Of a DNA stretch of 64,000 nucleotides, positions 52,612 to 61,480 are shown in pieces. Where the stretch lies: the NCBI RefSeq assembly GCF_030159255.1, contig NZ_BSCT01000035.1:17729-81728 (forward strand), written 5' to 3'. Under the pieces are notes generated by a model. That model was given only the letters and a program-made list of their open reading frames with translations, made no database searches and was not told the origin of the DNA. Source of the DNA: Bradyrhizobium sp. SSBR45G (lineage in GTDB: Bacteria; Pseudomonadota; Alphaproteobacteria; Rhizobiales; Xanthobacteraceae). Position 1 is the stretch's first letter. Every line of letters begins with the position of its first letter. A program made the position numbers and the translations under genes.

Positions 52612-53826
52612 TTGAGTGAACCGCTCGTCATCGTCGGCAACGGCATGGCCGCTGCAAAGCTGGCCGAGGAGCTGTCGCAGACCGCGCTCGGCCGCTACGC
52701 CATCGCCGTCATCGGCGAGGAGCCACGGCTCGCCTATAATCGCGTGCTGCTGTCGTCGGTGCTGGCCGGCGAGGTCGCCTCGCACGAGATCGAGCTGAAG
52801 CCTGCCGACTGGTGGCGTGCGCGCGGCGTGACGCTGAAATATGGCGCGCGTGTCTCCGGCATCGACGTCGGACGGCGCGAGCTGCAGATCGAGAACGACG
52901 AGAACGTCGCGTTCTCCCGCCTCGTCCTGGCCACCGGCTCGCTGCCGCTGCGGCTGCCCGTACCCGGCGCCGATCTGGCGGGCGTGCACACGTTCCGTGA
53001 CAGCCGCGACGCCGACGTGCTGCTGAGCCTGGCTGCCAAGAAGGCGCGCGTCGTGGTCGTCGGCGGCGGACTGCTCGGGCTGGAGGCCGCCTATGGCCTG
53101 GCGCGCGCCGGCGCCACGGTGACGCTGGTGCATCTGATGGATCGCCTGATGGAGCGGCAGCTCGATGCGCCTGCCGCCGCGCTGTTGAAGGCGCTGGTCG
53201 CGCGCAAGGGAATCGAGGTTCTGCTCAATGCCAGCACGGCGGTCATTCATGGCGAGGCCCGCGTCGAAAGCGTCGAGCTGGCCGACGGGCGGCGGATCGC
53301 TGCGGATGCGGTGATCTTCGCGGCCGGCATCCGGCCCAACGTCGCGCTCGCCAAGGAGGCGGGGCTCGCGGTCAACCGCGGCATCGTCGTCGACGACGCG
53401 ATGCAGACCTCTGCGCCAGGAATCTTCGCGCTGGGCGAATGCGCCGAGCATCGCGGCACTTGCTACGGGCTGGTCGAGCCGGCCTATGAGCAGGCGCGGG
53501 TGCTGGCGCGGCATCTGGCGGGCCGCAAGGCCGCCTATGGCGGCAGTGTCGTCTCGACCAATCTCAAGGTCTCGGGCGTGTCGGTGTTCTCGGCCGGCGA
53601 TTTCATCGGGGCTGAGGGCAGCGAGACGATCGTTCTCAACGACGCCAGGCGCGGCATCTACAAGAAGCTGGTCATTGCCGAGGGGCGCCTCACCGGCGCC
53701 GTGCTGATCGGCGAGACTCAGGATGCGCTGTGGTATCGCGATCTGATCCGCAATCGCGAATCGATCGTCTCGATCCGCACGGAGATGATGTTCGGCCGCG
53801 CGGCGGCGCGGCCACGGGCAGCGTGA
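52612..53826 (+). CDS. FAD/NAD(P)-dependent oxidoreductase of the nitrate locus (Flp)
   Basis: The 404-residue flavoprotein has an N-terminal FAD Rossmann motif (VGNGMAAAKLAEEL), an NAD(P) motif (VVVGGGLLGLEAAYGLA) and the FAD-contact segment APGIFALGECAEH. It resembles the reductase part of NasB/NirB-type nitrite reductases and rubredoxin reductases. In Bradyrhizobium the corresponding Flp protein delivers NADH electrons to the nitrate reductase NasC. Start is TTG 52612. It lies between globin and nasC with short gaps (5 and 19 bases), one operon. Confidence 0.9.
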   Translation: MSEPLVIVGNGMAAAKLAEELSQTALGRYAIAVIGEEPRLAYNRVLLSSVLAGEVASHEIELKPADWWRARGVTLKYGARVSGIDVGRRELQIENDENVAFSRLVLATGSLPLRLPVPGADLAGVHTFRDSRDADVLLSLAAKKARVVVVGGGLLGLEAAYGLARAGATVTLVHLMDRLMERQLDAPAAALLKALVARKGIEVLLNASTAVIHGEARVESVELADGRRIAADAVIFAAGIRPNVALAKEAGLAVNRGIVVDDAMQTSAPGIFALGECAEHRGTCYGLVEPAYEQARVLARHLAGRKAAYGGSVVSTNLKVSGVSVFSAGDFIGAEGSETIVLNDARRGIYKKLVIAEGRLTGAVLIGETQDALWYRDLIRNRESIVSIRTEMMFGRAAARPRAA

Positions 53827-53845
53827 GAAGGGGCCACGCACGACC

Positions 53846-56539
53846 ATGACGACAGTCGATCCGAAGCTACGTACGGTGCGCACCGCCTGTCCTTATTGCG
53901 GTGTCGGTTGCGGCGTGCTGGCGACGCCAGACGGCAGCGGCGGCGCGGCCGTCTCAGGCGACCCGGTGCATCCCGCCAATCTCGGCCGACTCTGCTCGAA
54001 GGGCTCGGCGCTCGGCGAGACGCTGGGGCAGGAGAGCCGTCTGCTGCATCCGATGATCCGCTGCAAGCACGGCATGGAGCGGGTGGCGTGGAGCGATGCG
54101 CTCGACCACGTCGCGAGCCGCTTGAAGCACATCGTCGCCCGCGACGGCGAGGATGCGGTGGCGTTCTATCTGTCCGGTCAGATGCTGACCGAGGACTATT
54201 ACGTCGCCAACAAGCTGATGAAGGGCTTTCTCGGCTCAGCCAATGTCGACACCAATTCGCGGCTGTGCATGGCCTCTTCGGTCGCCGGCCATCGCCGCGC
54301 CTTCGGCGCCGACACCGTGCCCGGCACCTATGAGGATCTCGACCACGCCGATCTGCTCGTCTTCGTCGGCAGCAACGCCGCCTGGTGCCATCCCGTGCTG
54401 TACCAGCGCATGCTCGCCAACAAGCAGAGCCGTGGCGCGAAGTTCGTCGTCATCGATCCGCGCCGCACCGATACCGCCAGCGAAGCGGACCTGTTCCTCG
54501 GCTTGAAGCCGGGCACCGATGCGGCGCTGTTCTCGGGTCTTCTCGTGCATCTCGCCGACACCGGCGCGCTCGATCACGCCTACATCGCGAGCTTCACCAG
54601 CGGCTTCGACGAGACGCTCGCGCGCGCCCGCAGCCTCGCCGGCAGTGCGGCTGCGACCGCGCTCGCGACCGGCCTGTCCGAGGCCGACGTTGCCGCCTTC
54701 TTCAAGCTGTTCCGCGACACGCCAAAGGCTGTCACGCTGTACTCGCAGGGCGTCAACCAGTCGGCGCAGGGCACCGACAAGGTCAACGCGATCCTGAACT
54801 GCCATCTTGCCACCGCGCGCATCGGCAAGCCGGGTATGGGGCCGTTCTCGCTGACCGGCCAGCCCAACGCGATGGGCGGCCGCGAGGTCGGCGGCCTCGC
54901 CAACCAGCTCGCCGCCCATATGGGCTTCACGCCGCCGGACATCGACCGTATCAGGCGCTTCTGGAAGGCCTCCAACATCGCCACCCATGAGGGGCTCAAG
55001 GCGGTGCAGATGTTCGAGGCGATCGCGCGCGGCGAGATCAAGGCGCTGTGGGTAATCGGCACCAATCCCGCAGTGTCGCTGCCGGACGCCGATCTGGTTC
55101 GCACCGCGCTGAAGAAGCTCGAGCTGTTCGTCGTCTCCGAGAACGTCCGCTCCAACGACACCGTGGACGTCGGTGCCCATGTGCTGCTGCCGGCGCAGGC
55201 CTGGGGCGAGAAGTCGGGCACCGTCACCAATTCCGAGCGGCGCATCTCTCGCCAGCGCGCCTTCATGGCGCCGGCCGGCGAGGCCAAGCCGGATTGGTGG
55301 ATCGTGAGCGAGGTCGGCAAGCGGCTCGGCTTCGCACAGGCGTTCAACTACAATTCCGCGGCCGACGTGTTCCGCGAGCATGCGGCGCTGTCGGCGTTCG
55401 AGAACGACGGTGCCCGCGATTTCGACATCGGCGCGCTGGCGACGCTCAGCGACGACGAATACGAGACGATGGCGCCGATCCAATGGCCGGTGCGCGCGGG
55501 CAAGCCGCCCGAGCCGCGCTTCTTCGCCGACGGCGCCTTCTACACCAACGACCGCAAGGCGCGCTTCGTCGCGCCGGAGGTGCCGGCGCTGCGCAGCGAG
55601 ACCAATGCCGCGCGCCCGCTGCGGCTCAACACCGGGCGCATCCGCGACCAGTGGCACACGATGACTCGCACCGGCCTCAGCCCGCGTCTCGGAGCGCATC
55701 TGCCGGAGCCGTTCGTCGAGGTGCATCCGGACGATGCGCTGCGCTACGGCCTGATGCATGACGGTTTTGCCAAGGTCACGACCGAGCACGGCCAGTGCAT
55801 CCTCAAGGTCGTCGTCAGCGAGCGCCAGCAGCGCGGCATGCTGTTCGCGCCGATCCATTGGAACGCGACCAACTCCTCGCATGGCCGCGTCGGCGCGCTG
55901 GTCGCCTCGCACACCGATCCGTTCTCCGGCCAGCCCGAGGCCAAGGCGACGCCGGCCGCGATCAGCTCCTATGAGTACGTGTTCCGCGGCTTCGTCCTGG
56001 CGCGCACCGAGCTGCCGCTGCCGCCGAACCTGTGGTGGGTGCGGGCGACGGTGCCGGGCGGCTTCGGCTATCTGTTCGCCGACAATGGCGACCTCATGCG
56101 CTGGCCGGCCTGGCTGAGGGCGCGCGCCACCGACGACGTCGCCGACTACATGGATGTTGGCGGTGGCGTTTATCGCGCGGCGTCGTACGCCGGCGACCGG
56201 CTCGAGACCTGCGTGTTCGTCGGCCCGGGCCATGATGCCGGTGACTGGAATGTCGTGAAGACGATGTTTGCAGCCGACAGCCTCGATGACGATCAGCGCC
56301 GCATGCTGCTGTCGGGCCGCGCGCCCGATGGCGTCGGTGGCGGCCCGGTCGTCTGCGCCTGCTTCGGCGTCGGCCGCGACACCATCTGCGACGCCATCGC
56401 CGCCGGCGCGCGCACGCCGGCCGCGATCGGCGCGCAGCTCAAGGCCGGCACCAATTGCGGCTCCTGCATCCCCGAGATGAAGCGGCTGATCGCGCAGGCG
56501 CCGGCACAGGCTGCCGAGGCCGTGAAGGTGGCGAGCTAG
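53846..56539 (+). CDS. nasC: Assimilatory nitrate reductase with C-terminal BFD-like domain
   Basis: The 897-residue molybdoenzyme reduces nitrate to nitrite in the cytoplasm. It has an N-terminal 4Fe-4S site with C15, C18, C22 and C50 (CPYCGVGC, then GRLCSKG), three molybdopterin domains of the DMSO-reductase family, and a C-terminal BFD-like 2Fe-2S segment (CACFGVG, then AGTNCGSCIPE, last 75 residues) that probably takes electrons from the flavoprotein encoded just upstream. No signal peptide, as expected for a Nas enzyme. No nitrite reductase gene follows: the next features are a repeat and an unrelated aldo/keto reductase. Confidence 0.95.
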   Translation: MTTVDPKLRTVRTACPYCGVGCGVLATPDGSGGAAVSGDPVHPANLGRLCSKGSALGETLGQESRLLHPMIRCKHGMERVAWSDALDHVASRLKHIVARDGEDAVAFYLSGQMLTEDYYVANKLMKGFLGSANVDTNSRLCMASSVAGHRRAFGADTVPGTYEDLDHADLLVFVGSNAAWCHPVLYQRMLANKQSRGAKFVVIDPRRTDTASEADLFLGLKPGTDAALFSGLLVHLADTGALDHAYIASFTSGFDETLARARSLAGSAAATALATGLSEADVAAFFKLFRDTPKAVTLYSQGVNQSAQGTDKVNAILNCHLATARIGKPGMGPFSLTGQPNAMGGREVGGLANQLAAHMGFTPPDIDRIRRFWKASNIATHEGLKAVQMFEAIARGEIKALWVIGTNPAVSLPDADLVRTALKKLELFVVSENVRSNDTVDVGAHVLLPAQAWGEKSGTVTNSERRISRQRAFMAPAGEAKPDWWIVSEVGKRLGFAQAFNYNSAADVFREHAALSAFENDGARDFDIGALATLSDDEYETMAPIQWPVRAGKPPEPRFFADGAFYTNDRKARFVAPEVPALRSETNAARPLRLNTGRIRDQWHTMTRTGLSPRLGAHLPEPFVEVHPDDALRYGLMHDGFAKVTTEHGQCILKVVVSERQQRGMLFAPIHWNATNSSHGRVGALVASHTDPFSGQPEAKATPAAISSYEYVFRGFVLARTELPLPPNLWWVRATVPGGFGYLFADNGDLMRWPAWLRARATDDVADYMDVGGGVYRAASYAGDRLETCVFVGPGHDAGDWNVVKTMFAADSLDDDQRRMLLSGRAPDGVGGGPVVCACFGVGRDTICDAIAAGARTPAAIGAQLKAGTNCGSCIPEMKRLIAQAPAQAAEAVKVAS

Positions 56540-56546
56540 CTCAACG

Positions 56547-56633
56547 TCGTCATTGCGCGCGGAGCGAAGCAATCCAGAGTCCCCCGGCGACTCTGGATTG
56601 CTTCGTCGCCTGCGGCTCCTCGCAATGACGACG
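56547..56633. repeat. Intergenic palindromic repeat (family B)
   Basis: CGTCATTGCGCGCGGAGCG and GGCTCCTCGCAATGACGACG, with inner arms GAAGCAATCCAGAGTC and GACTCTGGATTGCTTC, form one long hairpin right after nasC. Same family as 38746-38827. It may stabilise or end the nas transcript. Confidence 0.85.
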
Positions 56634-56677
56634 CGAGGCAATCGACGCCATCCGCGCCATCCATTATGCTCGGCGCC

Positions 56678-57517
56678 ATGAAGCACAAGACATTCGGAAC
56701 CGGCGGGGCCAGCGTCTCCGTCATCGGGCAGGGCACCTGGTATCTCGACCACGCCGACCCCAGCCGCGCCATCGCCACCCTGCGCCGCGGGCTCGATCGC
56801 GGCATGAGCCACATCGACACCGCCGAGATGTACGGCAACGCCGAGCTCATCATCGCGGAGGCCATCGCCGGCCGGCGCGACGAGGTGTTCCTGGTTTCCA
56901 AGGTGCTGCCCAGCAACGCCTCGCGCAAGGGCACCATCACTGCTTGCGAGCGCTCGCTGAAGCGGCTGAAGACCGACCGCCTCGACTGCTATCTCTTGCA
57001 TTGGCCGGGCTCGTATCCCCTGGAGGAGACGGTCGCAGCCTTCGAGGAGCTCAAGGCCGCCGGCAAGATCGCATCCTGGGGCGTCAGCAATTTCGACGTC
57101 GACGATCTCGACGAGCTGCTCGAGGTCGCAGGCCCCGGCAGGATCGCCTGCAACCAGGTGCTCTACCATCTGCAGGAGCGCGCCATCGAGCACGCCGTCA
57201 TCCCGTGGTGCGGCCAGCACGGCGTCGCCGTGGTCGCCTATTCGCCGTTCGGGCATGACGACTTTCCGGAACGCCGCAGCGACGGCGGCGAGGTGCTGCA
57301 GCGAATTGCAGAGCAGCATCAGGCCACGCCGCGGCAGGTCGCGCTCGCCTTCCTGACCCGTGCGTCGTCGCTGCTCGCGATCCCCAAGGCCTCGCGGCCG
57401 GAGCATGCCGAAGACAATGCTGCCGCAGGCGATGTCGAGCTGACCGCGGCCGAGATCGCCGCGATCGATCGCGCCTTCCCGCGCGGGCCGAAGCCGCGCG
57501 GTCTGCCGATGCTGTAG
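56678..57517 (+). CDS. Aldo/keto reductase
   Basis: The 279-residue protein has the TIM-barrel AKR residues: aspartate and tyrosine in HIDTAEMYGNAE, lysine in FLVSKVLPSN and histidine in YLLHWPGS, plus the NADPH segment AIPKASRPEHAEDN. It reduces an aldehyde or ketone with NADPH; the substrate is unknown. ATG 56678 is preferred to ATG 56666. Confidence 0.9.
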   Translation: MKHKTFGTGGASVSVIGQGTWYLDHADPSRAIATLRRGLDRGMSHIDTAEMYGNAELIIAEAIAGRRDEVFLVSKVLPSNASRKGTITACERSLKRLKTDRLDCYLLHWPGSYPLEETVAAFEELKAAGKIASWGVSNFDVDDLDELLEVAGPGRIACNQVLYHLQERAIEHAVIPWCGQHGVAVVAYSPFGHDDFPERRSDGGEVLQRIAEQHQATPRQVALAFLTRASSLLAIPKASRPEHAEDNAAAGDVELTAAEIAAIDRAFPRGPKPRGLPML

Positions 57518-57669
57518 TGCAGCATCACGGAGTATTACGGAGTTTTGCTACCGCGGCGCGTGGCCAGCGCATAGATGCTGCCCGCTTTCAATGGGTTGTC
57601 GCGGCGGCGTGATTGGCGTTTTGTCGCCGCTCACCGAATCGTTCCGCCTCTCAACGTCCGAGTTCGACC

Positions 57670-58668
57670 GTGACCCCGCCTCCGAGTGCGGCTGCCGCCG
57701 CGCGACTCGACGAAATCCCGACCCCCGCGCAGCAGAAGCCGAACGCCGCCCGCAAGCGCGCGCCGGCCCGGGCCGACCGGCCGTTCCGCGGCATCGCGCT
57801 GATCCTGCTGTCGACGGTGTTCCTCGGCACGTCGGATGTCACGGCGAAATACCTCTCCAAGACGCTGCCCTCGATCGAGATCACCTGGATCCGCTTCGTC
57901 ATCTTCGCAGCGATCATGGTGCCGGCGATGATCCCGGGCTCGCCGCTGTTTGCGATGCGCACCGAGCGGCTCAAGTTCCAGCTGCTGCGCGGCGTCGCAC
58001 TGCTCGGTTCGTCGCTGATGTTCATCACCGGTTTACGCTATCTGCCGATTGCGGAGGCCTCCGCCACCGGCTTCGTCGCGCCGCTGTTCGTCACCGCATT
58101 GTCGATCATCTTCCTCAGCGAGAAGGTCGGCCTGCGCCGCTGGATCGCGACCGCCGTCGGCCTGTGCGGCGTGCTGATCATCCTGCGGCCGGGCACCGGT
58201 GCCTTCCACCTCGCCGCCTTGTTCCCGATCGCCTCGGCGTTCGCCTGGGCCTGCACCCTGATCATGACGCGCATGATGAGCGGCCGCGAGCACGCCATCA
58301 CGATCATGACCTATTCGTCGATCGTCGGCGTCTGCATGGTCTCGGCCATGGTGCCGTTTGTCTGGGTCACGCCGTCCTGGCAGGACATCGGCTTCGGCGT
58401 GCTGATCGGCGTCGCCTCGACGATGGGGCAGTGGATCGTGGTGCTGGCGTTCCGCTATGCCGATGCCTCGGTGCTGGCGCCGTTCTCCTACACCCAGCTG
58501 TTGTGGGTCAGCATCCTCGGCTTCCTGGTGTTCGGCGAGGTGCCGGATGTCTGGACCATCGCCGGCGCCGCCTTCATCGTCTCCAGCGGCCTCTACACCG
58601 CCCACCGCGAGCGCGTCCGCCGCTCGCAGCTGCTGCAGGTCGCCGGCGAGAGCTCGCCGAATCCCTGA
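57670..58668 (+). CDS. EamA/DMT-family transporter
   Basis: The protein has ten hydrophobic segments in two EamA repeats (FRGIALILLSTVFLGTSDVT at the start of the first and the LFPIASAFAWACTLIMTR start of the second). It is an inner-membrane exporter or permease of small metabolites; substrate unknown. A proline/alanine-rich N-terminus of about 35 residues precedes TM1. The start is uncertain: GTG 57670 or TTG 57613, neither with a good ribosome site. A long antisense frame is a shadow. Confidence 0.88.
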   Translation: MTPPPSAAAAARLDEIPTPAQQKPNAARKRAPARADRPFRGIALILLSTVFLGTSDVTAKYLSKTLPSIEITWIRFVIFAAIMVPAMIPGSPLFAMRTERLKFQLLRGVALLGSSLMFITGLRYLPIAEASATGFVAPLFVTALSIIFLSEKVGLRRWIATAVGLCGVLIILRPGTGAFHLAALFPIASAFAWACTLIMTRMMSGREHAITIMTYSSIVGVCMVSAMVPFVWVTPSWQDIGFGVLIGVASTMGQWIVVLAFRYADASVLAPFSYTQLLWVSILGFLVFGEVPDVWTIAGAAFIVSSGLYTAHRERVRRSQLLQVAGESSPNP

Positions 58669-58781
58669 GCGGTGTTCCGCCGCTTCGCTCGGCACAGAAT
58701 GAGACTGGCGTGGCTTGGAGCCGGCCGTTGCCGATGCTAGGTGTGCCCCGCGCAACAACAACAACAGGGGAGCACGCCGAC

Positions 58782-59954
58782 ATGATCGAACTCACGCCCG
58801 AATCCGTCCTGCCCGATGATGGTGCCAGCGGCACGCTGGTCGGCCGTATCTGGCGCCCTGATGTGGACGGCCCGGCCGTGGTCGCCGTCCGCGACGACGG
58901 CGTGTTCGACGTCACCGCGGCCTTCCCGACCGTCACTGCGCTGTGCGAGCACGACGATCCCGCAACGGCCCTGAATGCAATGAAGGGCGAGCGCATCGGC
59001 GCTCTCGCCGACATCCTCGCCAACACGCCGCCGGACCGCCGTGATCCGGCCAAGCCGTGGCTGCTGGCGCCGGTCGATCTGCAGGTGCTCAAAGCGGCCG
59101 GCGTCACCTTTGCGATCTCGATGCTGGAGCGCGTCATCGAGGAGCGCGCGCGCGGCAATCCGGCCTCCGCCGAGGCGATCCGGAAAGAAGTGGTGCGCCT
59201 GGTCGGGGACGATTTCTCCAAGCTCAAGCCCGGCTCGGACCAGGCGATGCATCTGAAGCAGGTGCTGATCGAGCAGAACGCCTGGAGCCAGTATCTCGAG
59301 GTCGGCATCGGCCCCGATGCCGAGGTCTTCACCAAGGCGCCGACCTTGTCGTCGGTCGGGTCAGGCATGGATGCCGGCTTGCATCCGAAATCCACCTGGA
59401 ACAATCCGGAGCCCGAGGTCGTCCTGGTCGTGTCGAGCCGCGGCGCCATCGTCGGCGCGACGCTCGGCAACGACGTCAACCTGCGCGACTTCGAGGGCCG
59501 CTCGGCGCTGCTGCTGTCCAAGGCCAAGGACAACAACGCCTCCTGCGCCATCGGCCCGTTGCTGCGCCTGTTCGACAAGAGTTTTTCGCTCGACGATGTC
59601 CGCAAGATGGAGGTCGCGCTGACCGTGACCGGCAGCGACGGCTTCGTGCTCGACGGCCATTCCTCGATCTCGAAGATCAGCCGCGATCCGACCGACCTCG
59701 TCGCCCAGACCATCGGCGCCGTGCATCAATATCCCGACGGTTTTGCGCTGTTCCTCGGCACCATGTTCGCCCCCGTCAAGGACCGTGATGCCCCGGGGCA
59801 GGGCTTCACCCATAAGCGCGACGACATCGTCACCATCTCGGCCCCGCAACTTGGCCGCCTCGTCAACCGCATGCGCAACAGCGACGAATGCGAGCCTTGG
59901 ACGTTCGGCGTTGGGGCGTTGATGCGCAGCCTGGCGCGCCGGAAATTGATCTGA
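58782..59954 (+). CDS. Fumarylacetoacetate hydrolase-family protein
   Basis: The 390-residue protein belongs to the FAH superfamily: the metal-binding E-x-E in NNPEPEVVLVV, the aspartate in GNDVNLRDFEGRS and the C-terminal SISKISRDP segment. Members cleave C-C bonds of acylpyruvates or hydrate 2-keto-dienoates, or decarboxylate oxaloacetate. This longer, two-part form is found in rhizobia next to sugar-acid genes; here there is none, so the substrate is open. ATG 58782 has AGGGGAG upstream. It is convergent with the redox operon at 60 kb. Confidence 0.87.
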   Translation: MIELTPESVLPDDGASGTLVGRIWRPDVDGPAVVAVRDDGVFDVTAAFPTVTALCEHDDPATALNAMKGERIGALADILANTPPDRRDPAKPWLLAPVDLQVLKAAGVTFAISMLERVIEERARGNPASAEAIRKEVVRLVGDDFSKLKPGSDQAMHLKQVLIEQNAWSQYLEVGIGPDAEVFTKAPTLSSVGSGMDAGLHPKSTWNNPEPEVVLVVSSRGAIVGATLGNDVNLRDFEGRSALLLSKAKDNNASCAIGPLLRLFDKSFSLDDVRKMEVALTVTGSDGFVLDGHSSISKISRDPTDLVAQTIGAVHQYPDGFALFLGTMFAPVKDRDAPGQGFTHKRDDIVTISAPQLGRLVNRMRNSDECEPWTFGVGALMRSLARRKLI

Positions 59955-59973
59955 GGCACGCGGTTTCCAGAAA

Positions 59974-60129
59974 CTCCGTCATTCCGGGGCGCGCGCAGCG
60001 CGAGCCCGGAATCCATACGCCGCAGCGGGCGTGAGGCAAATGGTCTGAGTTACGATCGCGCTCCACAATACAGATTAGTGGTTATGGACTCCGGGCTCGC
60101 TCGCTGGCGCGAGCGCCCCGGAGTGACGG
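59974..60129. repeat. Pair of inverted palindromic repeats (family C)
   Basis: CCGTCATTCCGGGGCGCGCG (59977) and its inverted copy GCGAGCGCCCCGGAGTGACG (60109) enclose the gap between the FAH gene and the reductase gene. Each arm is itself palindromic. No gene lies in the 203 bases between the two stops. Confidence 0.8.
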
Positions 60130-60157
60130 CGAGGTTGGAGTTGCCGCTGTTGGCTCT

Positions 60158-61420
60158 TCACACATGCCCCGACGCCATCTGCGCGGCAGCGCGGCGCGGG
60201 CGCTCCTGCAGTTGGGACAGATCACCGAGCGCGCGCTCGCGGACCAGCGACAGGGCGTGGTCGCGTTCGGCGGCCGTGCTGCGGCGCGGCTCGGCGGGGC
60301 GGCGCGGGGCCAGGTCGTCCTCGATCGGATCCTTCGGCACAAGCGACAGCGCCCGCTCGAACGGGTCGAGCGAGGCCTCGCGGCTCTTGCCGCCGTCGCG
60401 GCTTGGCTCCGGCTCGGCCGGCCGGCGTGCCACCAGCGTCTTGATGCGTCCGATCAGGCCGGACGGCGCCTCCGGCGGAGCGGAGTCGAACGGATCGGCA
60501 TAGAAGGTCGCGCCGGCCTTCTCGACCATGCCCGCGAGCGCGCTGACCATGCGCGGCGAGCCGCAGGCATAGACGACATCGGAGGCGGTGAGCGTCGGCA
60601 TGTGCGGCTCGATCCGCCCGGTGCGGATCGAGGGATGATTGATCGGGCCTTCCTCGACGGTCGGGATGATCGTGACGTTCGGCAGCCGCGCCAGCTGCGC
60701 CAGGATCGGCGTCATGTAGAGCTGCGGCAGCTTCTTGGCGCCGGCGATGATGACCATCGGCCGGTTGCGCTGCTCGCGCAGCGCCATCGCCGCGATGGCC
60801 CAGATCGGCGCAAAGCCGGTGCCGCTGCCGACGAGGATCAGCCGGCCGGTCCCGCCGGGCCGCAGGAAGGCATGACCATAGGGCCCCTGGATGCGCAGCC
60901 GATGGCCGGGGCGAATGCCGCTGCCGAGCGCCGTCGTCACGCGTCCGCCGCGCACCTTCTTGATGTTGAGATGGATGACGCGGCCGCCGATGCGGCCGTC
61001 GAACGAGGCGGTCGGGCTATAGGCGCGCGCCGGATAGCCGTTGAAGGTGAACTTGAAGTACTGGCCGGGCAGATAGCTGATGCTCTTTTCAGGGGCGATC
61101 ATCAGCTCCATGATGTCGGGCGCGACCTCGCGCAGGCCGACGAGGCGGGCCTTGGAGGTGTCGATCTCGGGCACGTCCTCCATCTCGACGTCGAGATCGG
61201 AGACGACGCGCGCCTGGCACGCATAGATCATGCCCTGCGTGTGGGTCTCGCCGCACACCGTCTGGCCCTTGGAGACGTGAACCATGCAGGTGCCGCAGGT
61301 GCCGGCGCGGCAGTCGAACGGAATCTCGACGCCGTTGGCGAGCGCGCCATCGAGCAGCACGTCGCCCGCGCGGACGCGGAACTGGCGGCCCTTGACGGTG
61401 ACGGTCCTGAAGTTCGACAT
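60158..61420 (-). CDS. 2Fe-2S / FAD / NAD(P) reductase of a putative low-oxygen redox operon
   Basis: The 420-residue protein has an N-terminal plant-type 2Fe-2S domain (C37-RAGT-C42-GT-C45, with further cysteines C56 and C68), an FAD domain with ARAYSPTA, and an NAD(P) domain with VGSGTGFAPI, the order of oxygenase reductases such as BenC or phenol hydroxylase P5. About 100 residues at the C-terminus are charged and probably disordered (PEPSRDGGKSREAS etc.), which is not usual for these reductases. The spacing from C45 to C68 is shorter than the usual 29 residues to the fourth cysteine. It lies 60 bases downstream of the NosR/NapH-like gene and no oxygenase is near, so it probably feeds or drains the membrane iron-sulfur protein. 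Confidence 0.85.
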   Translation of the reverse strand: MSNFRTVTVKGRQFRVRAGDVLLDGALANGVEIPFDCRAGTCGTCMVHVSKGQTVCGETHTQGMIYACQARVVSDLDVEMEDVPEIDTSKARLVGLREVAPDIMELMIAPEKSISYLPGQYFKFTFNGYPARAYSPTASFDGRIGGRVIHLNIKKVRGGRVTTALGSGIRPGHRLRIQGPYGHAFLRPGGTGRLILVGSGTGFAPIWAIAAMALREQRNRPMVIIAGAKKLPQLYMTPILAQLARLPNVTIIPTVEEGPINHPSIRTGRIEPHMPTLTASDVVYACGSPRMVSALAGMVEKAGATFYADPFDSAPPEAPSGLIGRIKTLVARRPAEPEPSRDGGKSREASLDPFERALSLVPKDPIEDDLAPRRPAEPRRSTAAERDHALSLVRERALGDLSQLQERPRRAAAQMASGHV

Positions 61421-61480
61421 GGTTCACTCCTCGATCGAATACGCATTGACGATGTGCAGGGTTGGAAGAGGTCCGCGCGA

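Noticed and set aside
54236..57406. Minus-strand open frame of 1056 codons across nasC
   Set aside because: It is the antisense shadow of a GC-rich gene with recognised motifs; its product is His/Arg/Ala-rich without any domain, and it runs through the repeat at 56547 and into the aldo/keto reductase gene.
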